Positions 27,101-36,572 of a stretch of 64,000 nt of DNA are shown here, piece by piece. A program made the position numbers and the translations under genes. The notes beneath the pieces were generated by a model. That model was not told the DNA's origin. It did no database searches and was given only the letters and a program-made list of their open reading frames with translations. The stretch lies in contig NZ_CP018760.1 in NCBI RefSeq assembly GCF_001913155.1, positions 2,356,001-2,420,000 of the forward strand, written 5' to 3'. How positions within the stretch are numbered: position 1 is the first letter of the stretch; every line of letters begins with the position of its first letter. The stretch is from Maribacter hydrothermalis (GTDB taxonomy: Bacteria; Bacteroidota; Bacteroidia; Flavobacteriales; Flavobacteriaceae).

Positions 27101-28724
27101 TCAAAAATTGAAAAATCTATTAAGTGAAGATATACCAGAAGGATTTATCAATAGACAAATGAACGATAGCCGCTACATAAGTAAATTGGTTAAAGGATTG
27201 TTGAGCAATATCGTTCGTGAAGAAGGCGAGCAAGAAGTAACATCAAAAAACTTAATTCCAGTAACGGGTTCTGTAACCTCAAAACTTAAAAACGATTGGG
27301 GCTTAAATGACAAGTGGAACGAGCTTATTTTACCACGATTTAAGCGCTTAAACCAATTAACACAAACCAATGACTTTACCACAGCCAATACTAATGGAAA
27401 CACCATACCAACTGTACCGGATGAATTGCTAAAAGGGTTTAGTAAAAAGCGTATAGACCATCGCCATCACGCCTTAGACGCTTTGGTAGTGGCTTGTTGC
27501 ACACGAAATCACAGTAATTATTTGAGTGCTTTAAATACTGAAAATAAAAACTATGGTTTACGTGATAAGTTGTTGATTAAAAACGATAATGATCATTATA
27601 CCAAATCATTTCAAATGCCGTGGCACGGTTTTACAACCGAAGCTAAAAACCAATTAGAAGAAACAGTTATTAGTTTTAAGCAAAATTTACGGGTTATCAA
27701 TAAAGCCAACAACAAATTTTGGTCTTATAAAGATGAAAATGGCAAGCTAAATCTAGATAAAAATGGGAAACCCATTAAAAAACTTCGTAAACAGACTAAA
27801 GGCGATAATTGGGCAGTTAGACAACCACTGCACGAAGAGACTATTTCTGGAATTGTTAATCTACCTTGGGTAAAAGCAGAGAAAGAAAAATTTACTTATG
27901 CTACAAGAAAATCACTTGACAAGTCTTTTGACCTCAAAAAAATCGAGAAAATTACAGACACAGGTATTCAAAAGATTCTTAGAAATTATTTAATGCAAGA
28001 AAAGTTTAAAGAACTCGATAAAAAAGATAAAGAGGTCTATAATAGTGAACTTGCATTCTCTCAAGAAGGTTTAGAAGATTTAAATTCAAATATTGAACAG
28101 TTTAATGATCAGAAACCTCATAAACCAATTTATAAAGTCCGTCTATTTGAAAAAGGAAGTGGTCGATTTGCATTAGGATTTAAAGGCATAAATGCAAAGA
28201 AATATGCTCAAGGATCACCCAATTTATACTTTAACATTTATAGAAATGAGGATGGGCAATATTATGAAACAGTACCTTTAAATAAAGTAATTATTCATCA
28301 AAAAAATGCTGCAAATATGCCTAAGAAAAATAGAACTCCAGTCCCTATTTCTAACACAGCAATAAATAGAAGTAAAGAAGTTTTAGTAGATTATAAAATG
28401 ACACTTTCGCCATTAGACCTTGTTTACATTCCAACAGAAGAAGAGCTTAATAATATCAATTCATTGGATTTTAATAATTTAAGTAAAAGCCAACGTAAAA
28501 GATTATACAATGTAAATGACTTTTCGGGTTATACGATTTACTTCTCTCCCAATACATTAGCGAAGTCTATTTGTCCAAAAGAAGTTGATATGAAATTTGA
28601 TGAAAAGAAACAAAAACCTACGGGTTCTTTTGATTCAAAAACAGCGAGTTTAGATGGTATGAGTATAAAGGAGCGATGCATCAAACTCATTATAGACAGA
28701 TTAGGAAATATTTCTAAAGCTTAG
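24186..28724 (+). CDS. cas9: CRISPR-associated endonuclease Cas9, type II-C
   Basis: 1512 residues, RNA-guided double-strand DNA nuclease. RuvC-I is KKILGLDLGTNSIGW (Asp8). An Arg-rich bridge helix follows (RTGYRGTRRLYQRDNLRRER). RuvC-II is IHVELGREMKNP (Glu778). The HNH core is YQIEHIIPQSRYF with His906 and Asn920, where the usual Asp before the His is Glu905. RuvC-III is DHRHHALDAL (His1095, Asp1098). All catalytic residues are present, so it should be active. It is much longer than Neisseria-type II-C Cas9 (~1080), as is common in Bacteroidota. First gene of cas9-cas1-cas2, with tracrRNA divergent upstream and the array downstream. No csn2 or cas4 is present. Confidence 0.97.
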   Translation: MKKILGLDLGTNSIGWALIENSFTEKEGKINDMGVRIIPMSADILGKFDAGQSHSQTAERTGYRGTRRLYQRDNLRRERLHRVLHILGFLPKHYDEHIDFEKRLGQFKEGKEIKLNYRCNVENKHEFIFISSFNEMLTEFKKAQPELFYLKSNGEETKIPYDWTLYYLRKKALSQPLTKQELAWIILNFNQKRGYYQLRGEEIDDDKNKQFVKLKVKEVINSGEAVKGKPLFDVIFENGWKYDKQVVKTEDWIDRTKEFIVTTKVLKNGDLKRSYKTVDSEKDWAAIKAKTEQDIERSNKTVGEFIYETLLENPTQKIRGKLVKTIERKFYKEELKNILIKQIELQPTLFSEELYKACIEELYPRNEAHQNAIKNRDFIYLLMDDIIFYQRPLKSQKSNISGCQLEQRVYYKANKDSGENEEVKQAVKAIPKSHPLFQEFRNWQWLQNLKIYNKVDTEKGELTDVTKQLLPSEDSWVNLFNFLQCKKELEQKQFIKYFIDKKLINKTEKDHYRWNYVEDKKYPFTETRAQFISRLTKVEGIEEINTFLDKKTQIGTKDNSPFVSRIEQLWHIIYSVSDIKEYESALEKFAIKHHLNEESFVANFIKFPPFKSDYGSYSKKALNKLLPLMRRGNYWTENDISEKVKLRVSEIMERVNALNLKEDYSSKELAETLVNVSDDDVKKQLIKSFVSFKDRNPLMGLNTFQATYLVYGRHSEVGDIQNWKTPDDIDTYLKNFKQHSLRNPIVEQVVTETLRVVRDIWKHHGKSQTNFFNEIHVELGREMKNPADKRKRISERNTENENTNNRIREILKDLMNDASIQGDVRDYSPSQQGILKIYEEGVYQNPKVDYSKVSEDEITKIRRSNNPTQKEIQRYRLWLEQGYISPYTCKPIPLSKLFTHHYQIEHIIPQSRYFDNSSSNKIICESEVNEDKDNKTAFEYLKDKGENVINGHKLLSLAAYEAHVNKYFKNNRQKLKNLLSEDIPEGFINRQMNDSRYISKLVKGLLSNIVREEGEQEVTSKNLIPVTGSVTSKLKNDWGLNDKWNELILPRFKRLNQLTQTNDFTTANTNGNTIPTVPDELLKGFSKKRIDHRHHALDALVVACCTRNHSNYLSALNTENKNYGLRDKLLIKNDNDHYTKSFQMPWHGFTTEAKNQLEETVISFKQNLRVINKANNKFWSYKDENGKLNLDKNGKPIKKLRKQTKGDNWAVRQPLHEETISGIVNLPWVKAEKEKFTYATRKSLDKSFDLKKIEKITDTGIQKILRNYLMQEKFKELDKKDKEVYNSELAFSQEGLEDLNSNIEQFNDQKPHKPIYKVRLFEKGSGRFALGFKGINAKKYAQGSPNLYFNIYRNEDGQYYETVPLNKVIIHQKNAANMPKKNRTPVPISNTAINRSKEVLVDYKMTLSPLDLVYIPTEEELNNINSLDFNNLSKSQRKRLYNVNDFSGYTIYFSPNTLAKSICPKEVDMKFDEKKQKPTGSFDSKTASLDGMSIKERCIKLIIDRLGNISKA

Positions 28725-28728
28725 TATT

Positions 28729-29622
28729 ATGATCAAACGCACGCTATTTTTCGGAAACCCTGCTTATTTAAGTACCCGAAATGAGCAATTGGTGGTCAAC
28801 TTCCCAGAAGAAGCTAAAGAAGAAAAAACCATTGCCATTGAAGACATAGGCTATTTGGTGTTGGAAAACCAACAAATTACAGTAACCAATGGTTTATTAA
28901 TGAAATTAATACAAAATAAAACGGCAGTGCTAACTTGTGACCAACAACATATGCCATGTGGTTTTTTACAGCCATTAGTTGGGCATACGGAACAAACGGA
29001 GCGTATGCGCCACCAATTAAATGCTAGTTTACCTTTAAAGAAACAATTATGGCAACAGACCGTAACGGCTAAAATAGAAAACCAAGCAAACCACTTATTG
29101 CATAGAAAAAAGAATGCGTTAAAATTAAAACGTTGGGCCAAAGAAGTTAAAAGTGGCGATAATGAAAACCATGAAGCGTATGCGGCAGCCTACTATTTTC
29201 AAAACCTATTTGATATTGATGGTTTTAGCCGTAACCAAAAAGGGCTAGCTCCCAACAATTTGTTAAATTATGGCTACGCCATACTAAGGGCAGTAACCGC
29301 CAGAGCTTTATGCAGTAGTGGTTTATTACCATCACTTGGTATTTTTCATAGAAACAAGTATAATGCTTTTTGCTTGGCCGATGACATTATGGAACCGTAT
29401 AGGCCTTTTGTAGATGCTTTAGTGTATGATATTGTAGAAACTGGCTGCCAGTTACAGGAGCTTAATACCCACCTTAAAAAAGAATTATTGGCATTACCTG
29501 CTATTGATGTTTTTATAGATGGGAATCAAAGCCCTTTAATGAACGCTATGAGCCGGACTACAAATAGTTTGTACGAGTGTTTTGAAGGGAGCAATAGAAA
29601 AGTATTGTACCCTGAATTTTAA
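28729..29622 (+). CDS. cas1: CRISPR integrase Cas1
   Basis: 297 residues. Starts 4 bp after the cas9 stop. It has the N-terminal beta domain (MIKRTLFFGNPAYLSTRNEQ) and the helical catalytic domain with metal ligands Glu149 (ENHEAYAA), His207 (GIFHRNKYN) and Glu222 within LADDIMEPYRPFVD. The type II subtype is supported by the pattern around SGLLPSLGIFHRNKYNAFC. With Cas2 it captures protospacers and inserts them at the leader end of the array. All key residues are present, so adaptation should be functional. Confidence 0.97.
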   Translation: MIKRTLFFGNPAYLSTRNEQLVVNFPEEAKEEKTIAIEDIGYLVLENQQITVTNGLLMKLIQNKTAVLTCDQQHMPCGFLQPLVGHTEQTERMRHQLNASLPLKKQLWQQTVTAKIENQANHLLHRKKNALKLKRWAKEVKSGDNENHEAYAAAYYFQNLFDIDGFSRNQKGLAPNNLLNYGYAILRAVTARALCSSGLLPSLGIFHRNKYNAFCLADDIMEPYRPFVDALVYDIVETGCQLQELNTHLKKELLALPAIDVFIDGNQSPLMNAMSRTTNSLYECFEGSNRKVLYPEF

Positions 29623-29642
29623 AGGTTAAAATTCGCTGTTAA

Positions 29643-30014
<372 letters not shown>

Positions 30015-30121
30015 ATTTAAAAAAGGGAAGCACTGATACTAAGTGCAAAAGAAAATCCGCTTATTTTATATTCCTAAATAAGAGGTTAATAAACAGTATA
30101 CCAGTGTTTTATGACCGGTAT
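30015..30121. promoter_or_regulatory. cas2-array spacer: probable leader / anchor region
   Basis: 107 bp, AT-rich. It holds two dyads: GCACT/AGTGC (30030-30046), which on the minus strand is followed by TTCCCTTTTTT, and a 10-bp perfect inverted repeat ACAGTATACC/GGTATACTGT (30093-30102 and 30117-30126) whose right arm runs 5 bp into repeat 1. The region borders the intact end of the array, so it is the likely site of new spacer insertion, and on the minus strand it could also end pre-crRNA transcription. Confidence 0.55.
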
Positions 30122-33100
30122 ACTGTGAATCATCAATAAAATTAAAGAACTGAAAGCAATTCACAACATAAGTCCCGTTTTTTCGCTCATCTTCTGGACT
30201 GTGAATCATCAATAAAATTAAAGAACTGAAAGCAATTCACAACGCTGTTGTTGGTTGTGTAACTCGTACATACACTGTGAATCATCAATAAAATTAAAGA
30301 ACTGAAAGCAATTCACAACGTAGGCAAGGGGAAGGAAGTAGCTATTGAACTGTGAATCATCAATAAAATTAAAGAACTGAAAGCAATTCACAACTATTGC
30401 TGCTGCTGCTTTATTTTTTGGTAGACTGTGAATCATCAATAAAATTAAAGAACTGAAAGCAATTCACAACTTTGCTGTAGGTTTATGACTTATAAATATC
30501 ACTGTGAATCATCAATAAAATTAAAGAACTGAAAGCAATTCACAACTACTATGTTTACTTTTCGGTTTAAGGTTATACTGTGAATCATCAATAAAATTAA
30601 AGAACTGAAAGCAATTCACAACATGTACGGGATCGCCTTTTTAGGCGATACAACTGTGAATCATCAATAAAATTAAAGAACTGAAAGCAATTCACAACAG
30701 ACTTGTACACAATACTCCTAAGAACTTCACTGTGAATCATCAATAAAATTAAAGAACTGAAAGCAATTCACAACCTGTTTCAATAATGGCGGTTGATTTG
30801 AGGGACTGTGAATCATCAATAAAATTAAAGAACTGAAAGCAATTCACAACAGGTAGAACTGATATAAGATTTAATTACAAACTGTGAATCATCAATAAAA
30901 TTAAAGAACTGAAAGCAATTCACAACGGAAATATAATTAATTAAATAAATAGTAAACTGTGAATCATCAATAAAATTAAAGAACTGAAAGCAATTCACAA
31001 CCAATATTTCTTTTTATAACGCTTTGTTTAAACTGTGAATCATCAATAAAATTAAAGAACTGAAAGCAATTCACAACTATTACCTACACCAATAATTTCA
31101 CGCAGCTACTGTGAATCATCAATAAAATTAAAGAACTGAAAGCAATTCACAACTGATACAGGTGAAATTATAATGATGGATTAACTGTGAATCATCAATA
31201 AAATTAAAGAACTGAAAGCAATTCACAACAGGATGGAAGTTCATCATAGTCGATAAAGAACTGTGAATCATCAATAAAATTAAAGAACTGAAAGCAATTC
31301 ACAACTTGCGGCCTACGGGTAAGCGAGGTCGTAAAACTGTGAATCATCAATAAAATTAAAGAACTGAAAGCAATTCACAACAAGATACTGAAATGATTGG
31401 GCCAAGTGCAAACTGTGAATCATCAATAAAATTAAAGAACTGAAAGCAATTCACAACACGGTAAAAGGTATAAAGACATTCTGCCCGACTGTGAATCATC
31501 AATAAAATTAAAGAACTGAAAGCAATTCACAACGGCGTTCGTGGAAGAGGTGACCAATAATTACTGTGAATCATCAATAAAATTAAAGAACTGAAAGCAA
31601 TTCACAACAGTTCTGCTTTAAAAGAACGGGTACTGCACACTGTGAATCATCAATAAAATTAAAGAACTGAAAGCAATTCACAACGGCGAATGGACAAAAG
31701 CTTGGGAAGCGGGTACTGTGAATCATCAATAAAATTAAAGAACTGAAAGCAATTCACAACAATGCGCACCAACGACCGCTTAACCAATAAACTGTGAATC
31801 ATCAATAAAATTAAAGAACTGAAAGCAATTCACAACCTATCCAAAGTTTGGTCATCTATCTTTAAGACTGTGAATCATCAATAAAATTAAAGAACTGAAA
31901 GCAATTCACAACTCTACTGGAGAAGACCAGAAACTAGCACCAACTGTGAATCATCAATAAAATTAAAGAACTGAAAGCAATTCACAACTAATTCTACCGG
32001 TGGTTGAGCGTAGCCGAACTGTGAATCATCAATAAAATTAAAGAACTGAAAGCAATTCACAACTGAGTGCCGTGCGGCAACTGTCCGCATTAAACTGTGA
32101 ATCATCAATAAAATTAAAGAACTGAAAGCAATTCACAACTGCATAGACTCTTTGGTACCCGATATCAGTACTGTGAATCATCAATAAAATTAAAGAACTG
32201 AAAGCAATTCACAACCAATACGCATGGGTATACCGAATTTCTCTTACTGTGAATCATCAATAAAATTAAAGAACTGAAAGCAATTCACAACTAAGTGTTC
32301 TTCACGTTCTGCATCAAGTACACTGTGAATCATCAATAAAATTAAAGAACTGAAAGCAATTCACAACAATGCACGTAGAAGTTGAATTTAGCAGAACACT
32401 GTGAATCATCAATAAAATTAAAGAACTGAAAGCAATTCACAACAGGTAGTTTAACACCTACTTCTGCAAGTCCACTGTGAATCATCAATAAAATTAAAGA
32501 ACTGAAAGCAATTCACAACCTAACGGACAGTGCGGGCATACTACGCGTTACTGTGAATCATCAATAAAATTAAAGAACTGAAAGCAATTCACAACTTCAT
32601 GTCAACTATAACGAGAACTACACTAACTGTGAATCATCAATAAAATTAAAGAACTGAAAGCAATTCACAACGAAGACCACCTAGATTAGAAACATGGTCC
32701 AACTGTGAATCATCAATAAAATTAAAGAACTGAAAGCAATTCACAACTACCTGATATTGCTATTCTTATATGCTTAGACTGTGAATCATCAATAAAATTA
32801 AAGAACTGAAAGCAATTCACAACACTTTTTACAAACAGGCTCAAAGAGCGATAACTGTGAATCATCAATAAAATTAAAGAACTGAAAGCAATTCACAACG
32901 TTACATGTGCATAGCATATATACTGCTCTACTGTGAATCATCAATAAAATTAAAGAACTGAAAGCAATTCACAACCCGACGCTGCACTGGATATCAACGA
33001 GGAAACTGTGAATCATCAATAAAATTAAAGAACTGAAAGCAATTCACAACTGGCGAGGTAAACGAACATACAGGCACTTTACTGTGAATCATCAATAAAA

Positions 33101-33688
33101 TTAAAGAACTGAAAGCAATTCACAACTATAGTTGTGTTTACCCTTGCTAAATCTTCACTGTGAATCATCAATAAAATTAAAGAACTGAAAGCAATTCACA
33201 ACCTGAAGTAGTTCCAATATTTTCAGTTCCTTACTGTGAATCATCAATAAAATTAAAGAACTGAAAGCAATTCACAACTCAACCAATCCCATCTGTAAAG
33301 CATCCTCAACTGTGAATCATCAATAAAATTAAAGAACTGAAAGCAATTCACAACACCTACTATATCTACAGGGGTCTGTCTTATACTGTGAATCATCAAT
33401 AAAATTAAAGAACTGAAAGCAATTCACAACTATTTCGCCCGTTGCCCTGTCCTTATACATACTGTGAATCATCAATAAAATTAAAGAACTGAAAGCAATT
33501 CACAACTACTACAAATTCCTTGGTTACAAACGGGGGACTGTGAATCATCAATAAAATTAAAGAACTGAAAGCAATTCACAACTATATTGACTCTATAGAA
33601 TGGTCTCTGCCCACTGTGAATCATCAATAAAATTAAAGAACTGAAAGCAATTCACAACCAGACCCAAGAACGGAATACGTTATAGGTG

Positions 33689-33786
33689 ACTGTGAATCAT
33701 CAATAAAATTAAAGAACTGACCGAGCATAGCGACCGATGAATACTTTTTAAAAAAATAGACATGCATGAATAAAGAAATTCACAAC
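33689..33786 (-). repeat. CRISPR repeat 48, interrupted by a 56-bp insert
   Basis: The first 32 bp of the repeat are intact (33689-33720). Then the four bases AAGC are replaced by 56 bp (33721-33776) that begin CCGAGCATAGCGACCGATGA, and the last 10 bp AATTCACAAC (33777-33786) resume the repeat. A normal 30-bp spacer follows. Confidence 0.9.
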
Positions 33787-33816
33787 GATTCTTTCGAGAA
33801 TGATATATATCACTTC

Positions 33817-33848
33817 ACTGTGAATCATCAATAAAATTAAAAAATTGA
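33817..33848 (-). repeat. CRISPR repeat 49, truncated terminal repeat
   Basis: 32 bp matching the repeat start with two substitutions, then cut at exactly the same repeat position as repeat 48 and followed by a near-copy of the same 25-bp element (33849-33873). No further repeat follows. Confidence 0.9.
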
Positions 33849-33864
33849 CCGAGTATAACAACCG

Positions 33865-34038
33865 ATGAATACCGAGCCTGATGTCGTTATTGAAACTCTT
33901 ATGGCATTAAAACTTGGTCAGTTTAATAGAGAAATGTCTTTTACCACTAGAAAAATAGAAGTTTTTGCCACAATTGCCCCAGTAATGTCTAGGGTTTCTA
34001 GATTTTCAGCGCCTTTTACAACTACTCTTAGTTATTAA
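33865..34038 (+). CDS. Short ORF at the decayed array end (57 residues), hypothetical
   Basis: Not recognised. Begins MNTEPDVVIETLMALK and ends FTTTLSY; soluble-looking, mixed helix/strand character, no signal peptide. The start codon lies inside the 25-bp element that is duplicated in repeats 48 and 49; a second in-frame Met is at codon 13. The plain codon use and a hairpin exactly over the stop favour a real or formerly real gene, but it could be a 3' remnant captured beside the array. It faces away from crRNA transcription. Confidence 0.4.
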   Translation: MNTEPDVVIETLMALKLGQFNREMSFTTRKIEVFATIAPVMSRVSRFSAPFTTTLSY

Positions 34039-34052
34039 GAATTTCAATTCTT
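34037..34052 (+). terminator. Candidate hairpin after the 57-residue ORF
   Basis: AAGAAT-TTCA-ATTCTT followed by TTGTTG. The 5' arm overlaps the stop codon. It is AT-rich and therefore weak. Confidence 0.35.
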
Positions 34053-34187
34053 TTGTTGAATTTCAATATCTTAACGATTAAAAAGATTATAATGTCGCAT
34101 ATTTTTTTAGCGATTTTTTAAAACCACGTATAACGCAACGAATGTCAATTGTTAATTTCACATCAATTGTTTTAAATTACAATCTCT

Positions 34188-36572
34188 ATGATAGAAACCG
34201 AAGTAACTACATCTAATACGATATTAAAACAGTCGGTTCATGATTTAAAGACCGAACTAAACCAGTATAAAGATGTTTTTGTTGAAAATAGAACCCATAG
34301 TGAGCTAAAGGCCATAGTGAGCAATAAATTTTTAAAAATTTGCAAAAGCTTTTTGTCTGTTGGTCAAAATGAACTGGAACTATTAGAGCGTGAAACTGGT
34401 GAAATTGGGGAATTAGCATATTTAATGCACTTTAGATTACCCAATTTTTTTAAAGATCTTATGATAATTCATCGGGATGTTTTATTGCAATTACAAATAG
34501 GAAAACATAAAAAGCTGGAAGGTGTTGCCACCAAGAAAGCTTTAGAATTACATAGTGCTGCATCACAAAATACACTAATAAAAGCGGTTGATTTTTTTAT
34601 TCAAAAATTTAGAGAAGAAGAATTAGCTACTGAACGTATTAGTAAAACTAAAAGTGGGGTTGTCGGGAAGGTTAGGCATCATCAAAATCCTTGGAATACC
34701 TATGTTGACCAATTTGAGATAGTATTAGCGCAATTTAATACTATCAATAATAACGATGCCATCGTTAAGTTGTCCATACGTGTTTTTAAAGATTTGGTCA
34801 ACCGTACCAATGAAATAACGGCACAATCTATTAGCGAATCTGAGGAAATAGTTAATAAGCTTCAATATTGTATATCAAATATTGAAAAAATTGATAGTAA
34901 GGAAGATATATTGCGCATAATACAAGAATTAGAGAAAATAGAGGTTAGCATAGATGCGCCACAAAATTACCAAGAAGGTTTTACACAATCTATAGCAGAT
35001 ATATCAAACAACCTGCAACGTACCAATATACCCGTAGCCACTAATGGTGGTTACCTTCTTGAACGGAAAGTGGATTTTGGCAGGTCGGCCAAAAAATGGA
35101 TGGACTTCAATATCATACCCCAGGTAATTGAATTATGGGATAATAAATCGGAATTGTTTGCATTTGCCAAGCACAGTATCTTTAACCTAAAAGGCAGCCT
35201 GGTTGTTGCTAAAAATGAAGAATTTGTTTCAGGTTCTGCAATTGAAATACAATCATTAAAAAGTATAGAAGAAACGTTTAAAGAAAATTTAAAAGAACAA
35301 CAAAACCTCGTTACCGCAATTTCTAAAATATTTGAAACTGATTTTTTGGCAACATCAATTTACCGAGAAGAGGAATTTTTAGAGGTTTCATTGCAAAATT
35401 CTTTAAATCAATATACTAGCGAAACAAATGATCGTTTCACTAATTGGATCGGTAAGATTAGTGGCTTTTTTGGCAATGTAAATATGGCTTACGATAAAGT
35501 AGTTTCTGTTAAGCCAAAAGATTTACTCGAAATCAGTACTGATTGCATTGCGCACAGAATGTTTAAAGAAGAAAATGCGCAATACGATATGCTTTTCTTA
35601 AACAAAAATTTTCTCGGAGACCATTTTTTGACAAGCAGAATTAATGAAGAAGAAGTTTTTGAGAAGGTTCTAGAGCAGTGGGATAAAGGGTTTCACAAGT
35701 CTGTACTTGTTGTAGGTGATAATCATAGCGGAAAATCAACTTTTATAAACAAAGTGGTTAAAAAGAGCTTGAAAAAAGAAGTAATTGCTTTAGATATAGA
35801 CAGTACTATTACATTTCAAGGAAGAAAGTTTAATACCACTAAAAACCTAAAAGTAGCTTTACAGGAAATTAAAAAGTATCGATACAATTCTAAACCTATT
35901 ATAATAATTGACGATTTGGAATTATGGGTAGATAAGAGCCATGCCTTTTTAGATAATATTAGGGCAGTTTTAAAATTTGCCGAGTCAGAAGCTGATGATA
36001 TTTTATTGGTTGTTTCTGTATCTAAATTAATGCAACAACATCTAAACCATAGATTGTCTTTTACGAATTCATTTTCTACACTAATAGATTTGTCCAGCAG
36101 TACTAATGCAGAAATATTTAATGCTGTACGGTTAAGACATGGAGCATCTCATAGAAAATTAGTAGATATCAACGACGAACTAATTTCTCCCCTTCAATTT
36201 GAAAAACTGGTTTATAGGTTGTGTAAAAGATTTGGCAATACTATAGGAGAAGTGCTACAGGCTTGGACATATGGTACCAGTCTTACCAATGATAATAAAG
36301 TGGTGTATAGCGAAAGCACACATTATTTCCCGGATTTTTTTACCAATGAAGAGGTTATTCTTCTTAAATACGTGCTTTTGTATAAGATAATAGATGAGCG
36401 AACCATAAAATCATTTCTGGGTAAACGATATGCCTTTGGGTACGAATCTGGTTTAAAGCGGTTGGTGAATACAAAAGTTTTAGTTCGTGACCAACGTGGG
36501 TTTTTGTCGCTTAATGCGGTCGTATCTTATGAAATTCAACAAAGTTTAATCTATAGAGGAATTTTAAAATAA
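34188..36572 (+). CDS. Large P-loop ATPase with helical N-terminus, function unknown
   Basis: 794 residues, no signal peptide or membrane helix. Residues 1 to ~480 are a long mostly helical region I do not recognise. A Walker A motif VVGDNHSGKST (Lys516) and Walker B IIIIDDLELW (Asp575, Asp576) define a AAA/STAND-like ATPase core. The last ~90 residues (ILLKYVLLYKIIDERTIKSF to the end) look like a winged helix. It resembles in outline signalling or DNA-associated ATPases with a wHTH tail, but no family is assigned. Its stop overlaps the MscS-like gene by 1 bp (TAATG), and that gene overlaps the antiporter gene the same way, so the three products are made together. Confidence 0.8.
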   Translation: MIETEVTTSNTILKQSVHDLKTELNQYKDVFVENRTHSELKAIVSNKFLKICKSFLSVGQNELELLERETGEIGELAYLMHFRLPNFFKDLMIIHRDVLLQLQIGKHKKLEGVATKKALELHSAASQNTLIKAVDFFIQKFREEELATERISKTKSGVVGKVRHHQNPWNTYVDQFEIVLAQFNTINNNDAIVKLSIRVFKDLVNRTNEITAQSISESEEIVNKLQYCISNIEKIDSKEDILRIIQELEKIEVSIDAPQNYQEGFTQSIADISNNLQRTNIPVATNGGYLLERKVDFGRSAKKWMDFNIIPQVIELWDNKSELFAFAKHSIFNLKGSLVVAKNEEFVSGSAIEIQSLKSIEETFKENLKEQQNLVTAISKIFETDFLATSIYREEEFLEVSLQNSLNQYTSETNDRFTNWIGKISGFFGNVNMAYDKVVSVKPKDLLEISTDCIAHRMFKEENAQYDMLFLNKNFLGDHFLTSRINEEEVFEKVLEQWDKGFHKSVLVVGDNHSGKSTFINKVVKKSLKKEVIALDIDSTITFQGRKFNTTKNLKVALQEIKKYRYNSKPIIIIDDLELWVDKSHAFLDNIRAVLKFAESEADDILLVVSVSKLMQQHLNHRLSFTNSFSTLIDLSSSTNAEIFNAVRLRHGASHRKLVDINDELISPLQFEKLVYRLCKRFGNTIGEVLQAWTYGTSLTNDNKVVYSESTHYFPDFFTNEEVILLKYVLLYKIIDERTIKSFLGKRYAFGYESGLKRLVNTKVLVRDQRGFLSLNAVVSYEIQQSLIYRGILK

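Larger units (their letters stand above)
30122..33848 (-). CRISPR. Type II-C CRISPR array, 47 intact and 2 degenerate repeats, 48 spacers
   Basis: The repeat is 46 bp. On the plus strand it begins ACTGTGAATC and ends AGCAATTCACAAC; read on the minus strand it begins GTTGTGAATTGCTTTC, the side that pairs with the tracrRNA, so crRNAs come from the minus strand. Repeats 1-47 appear identical (30122 to 33658). Spacers are 30 bp except five of 29 bp (after repeats 3, 11, 19, 25 and 38). The cas-distal end is decayed (repeats 48 and 49), which marks it as the old end and puts the leader on the cas2 side. The repeat ends are imperfect inverted repeats (GTTGTGAAT / ATTCACAGT). Confidence 0.98.

Noticed and set aside
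30218..30439. Open frame within the array with repeated peptide units
   Set aside because: Translation of CRISPR repeats and spacers; not a gene. The same holds for 31914-32108.
33865..34038. Calling the 57-residue ORF an anti-CRISPR
   Set aside because: Location alone is not evidence; there is no associated HTH (aca-like) gene or recognised homology.
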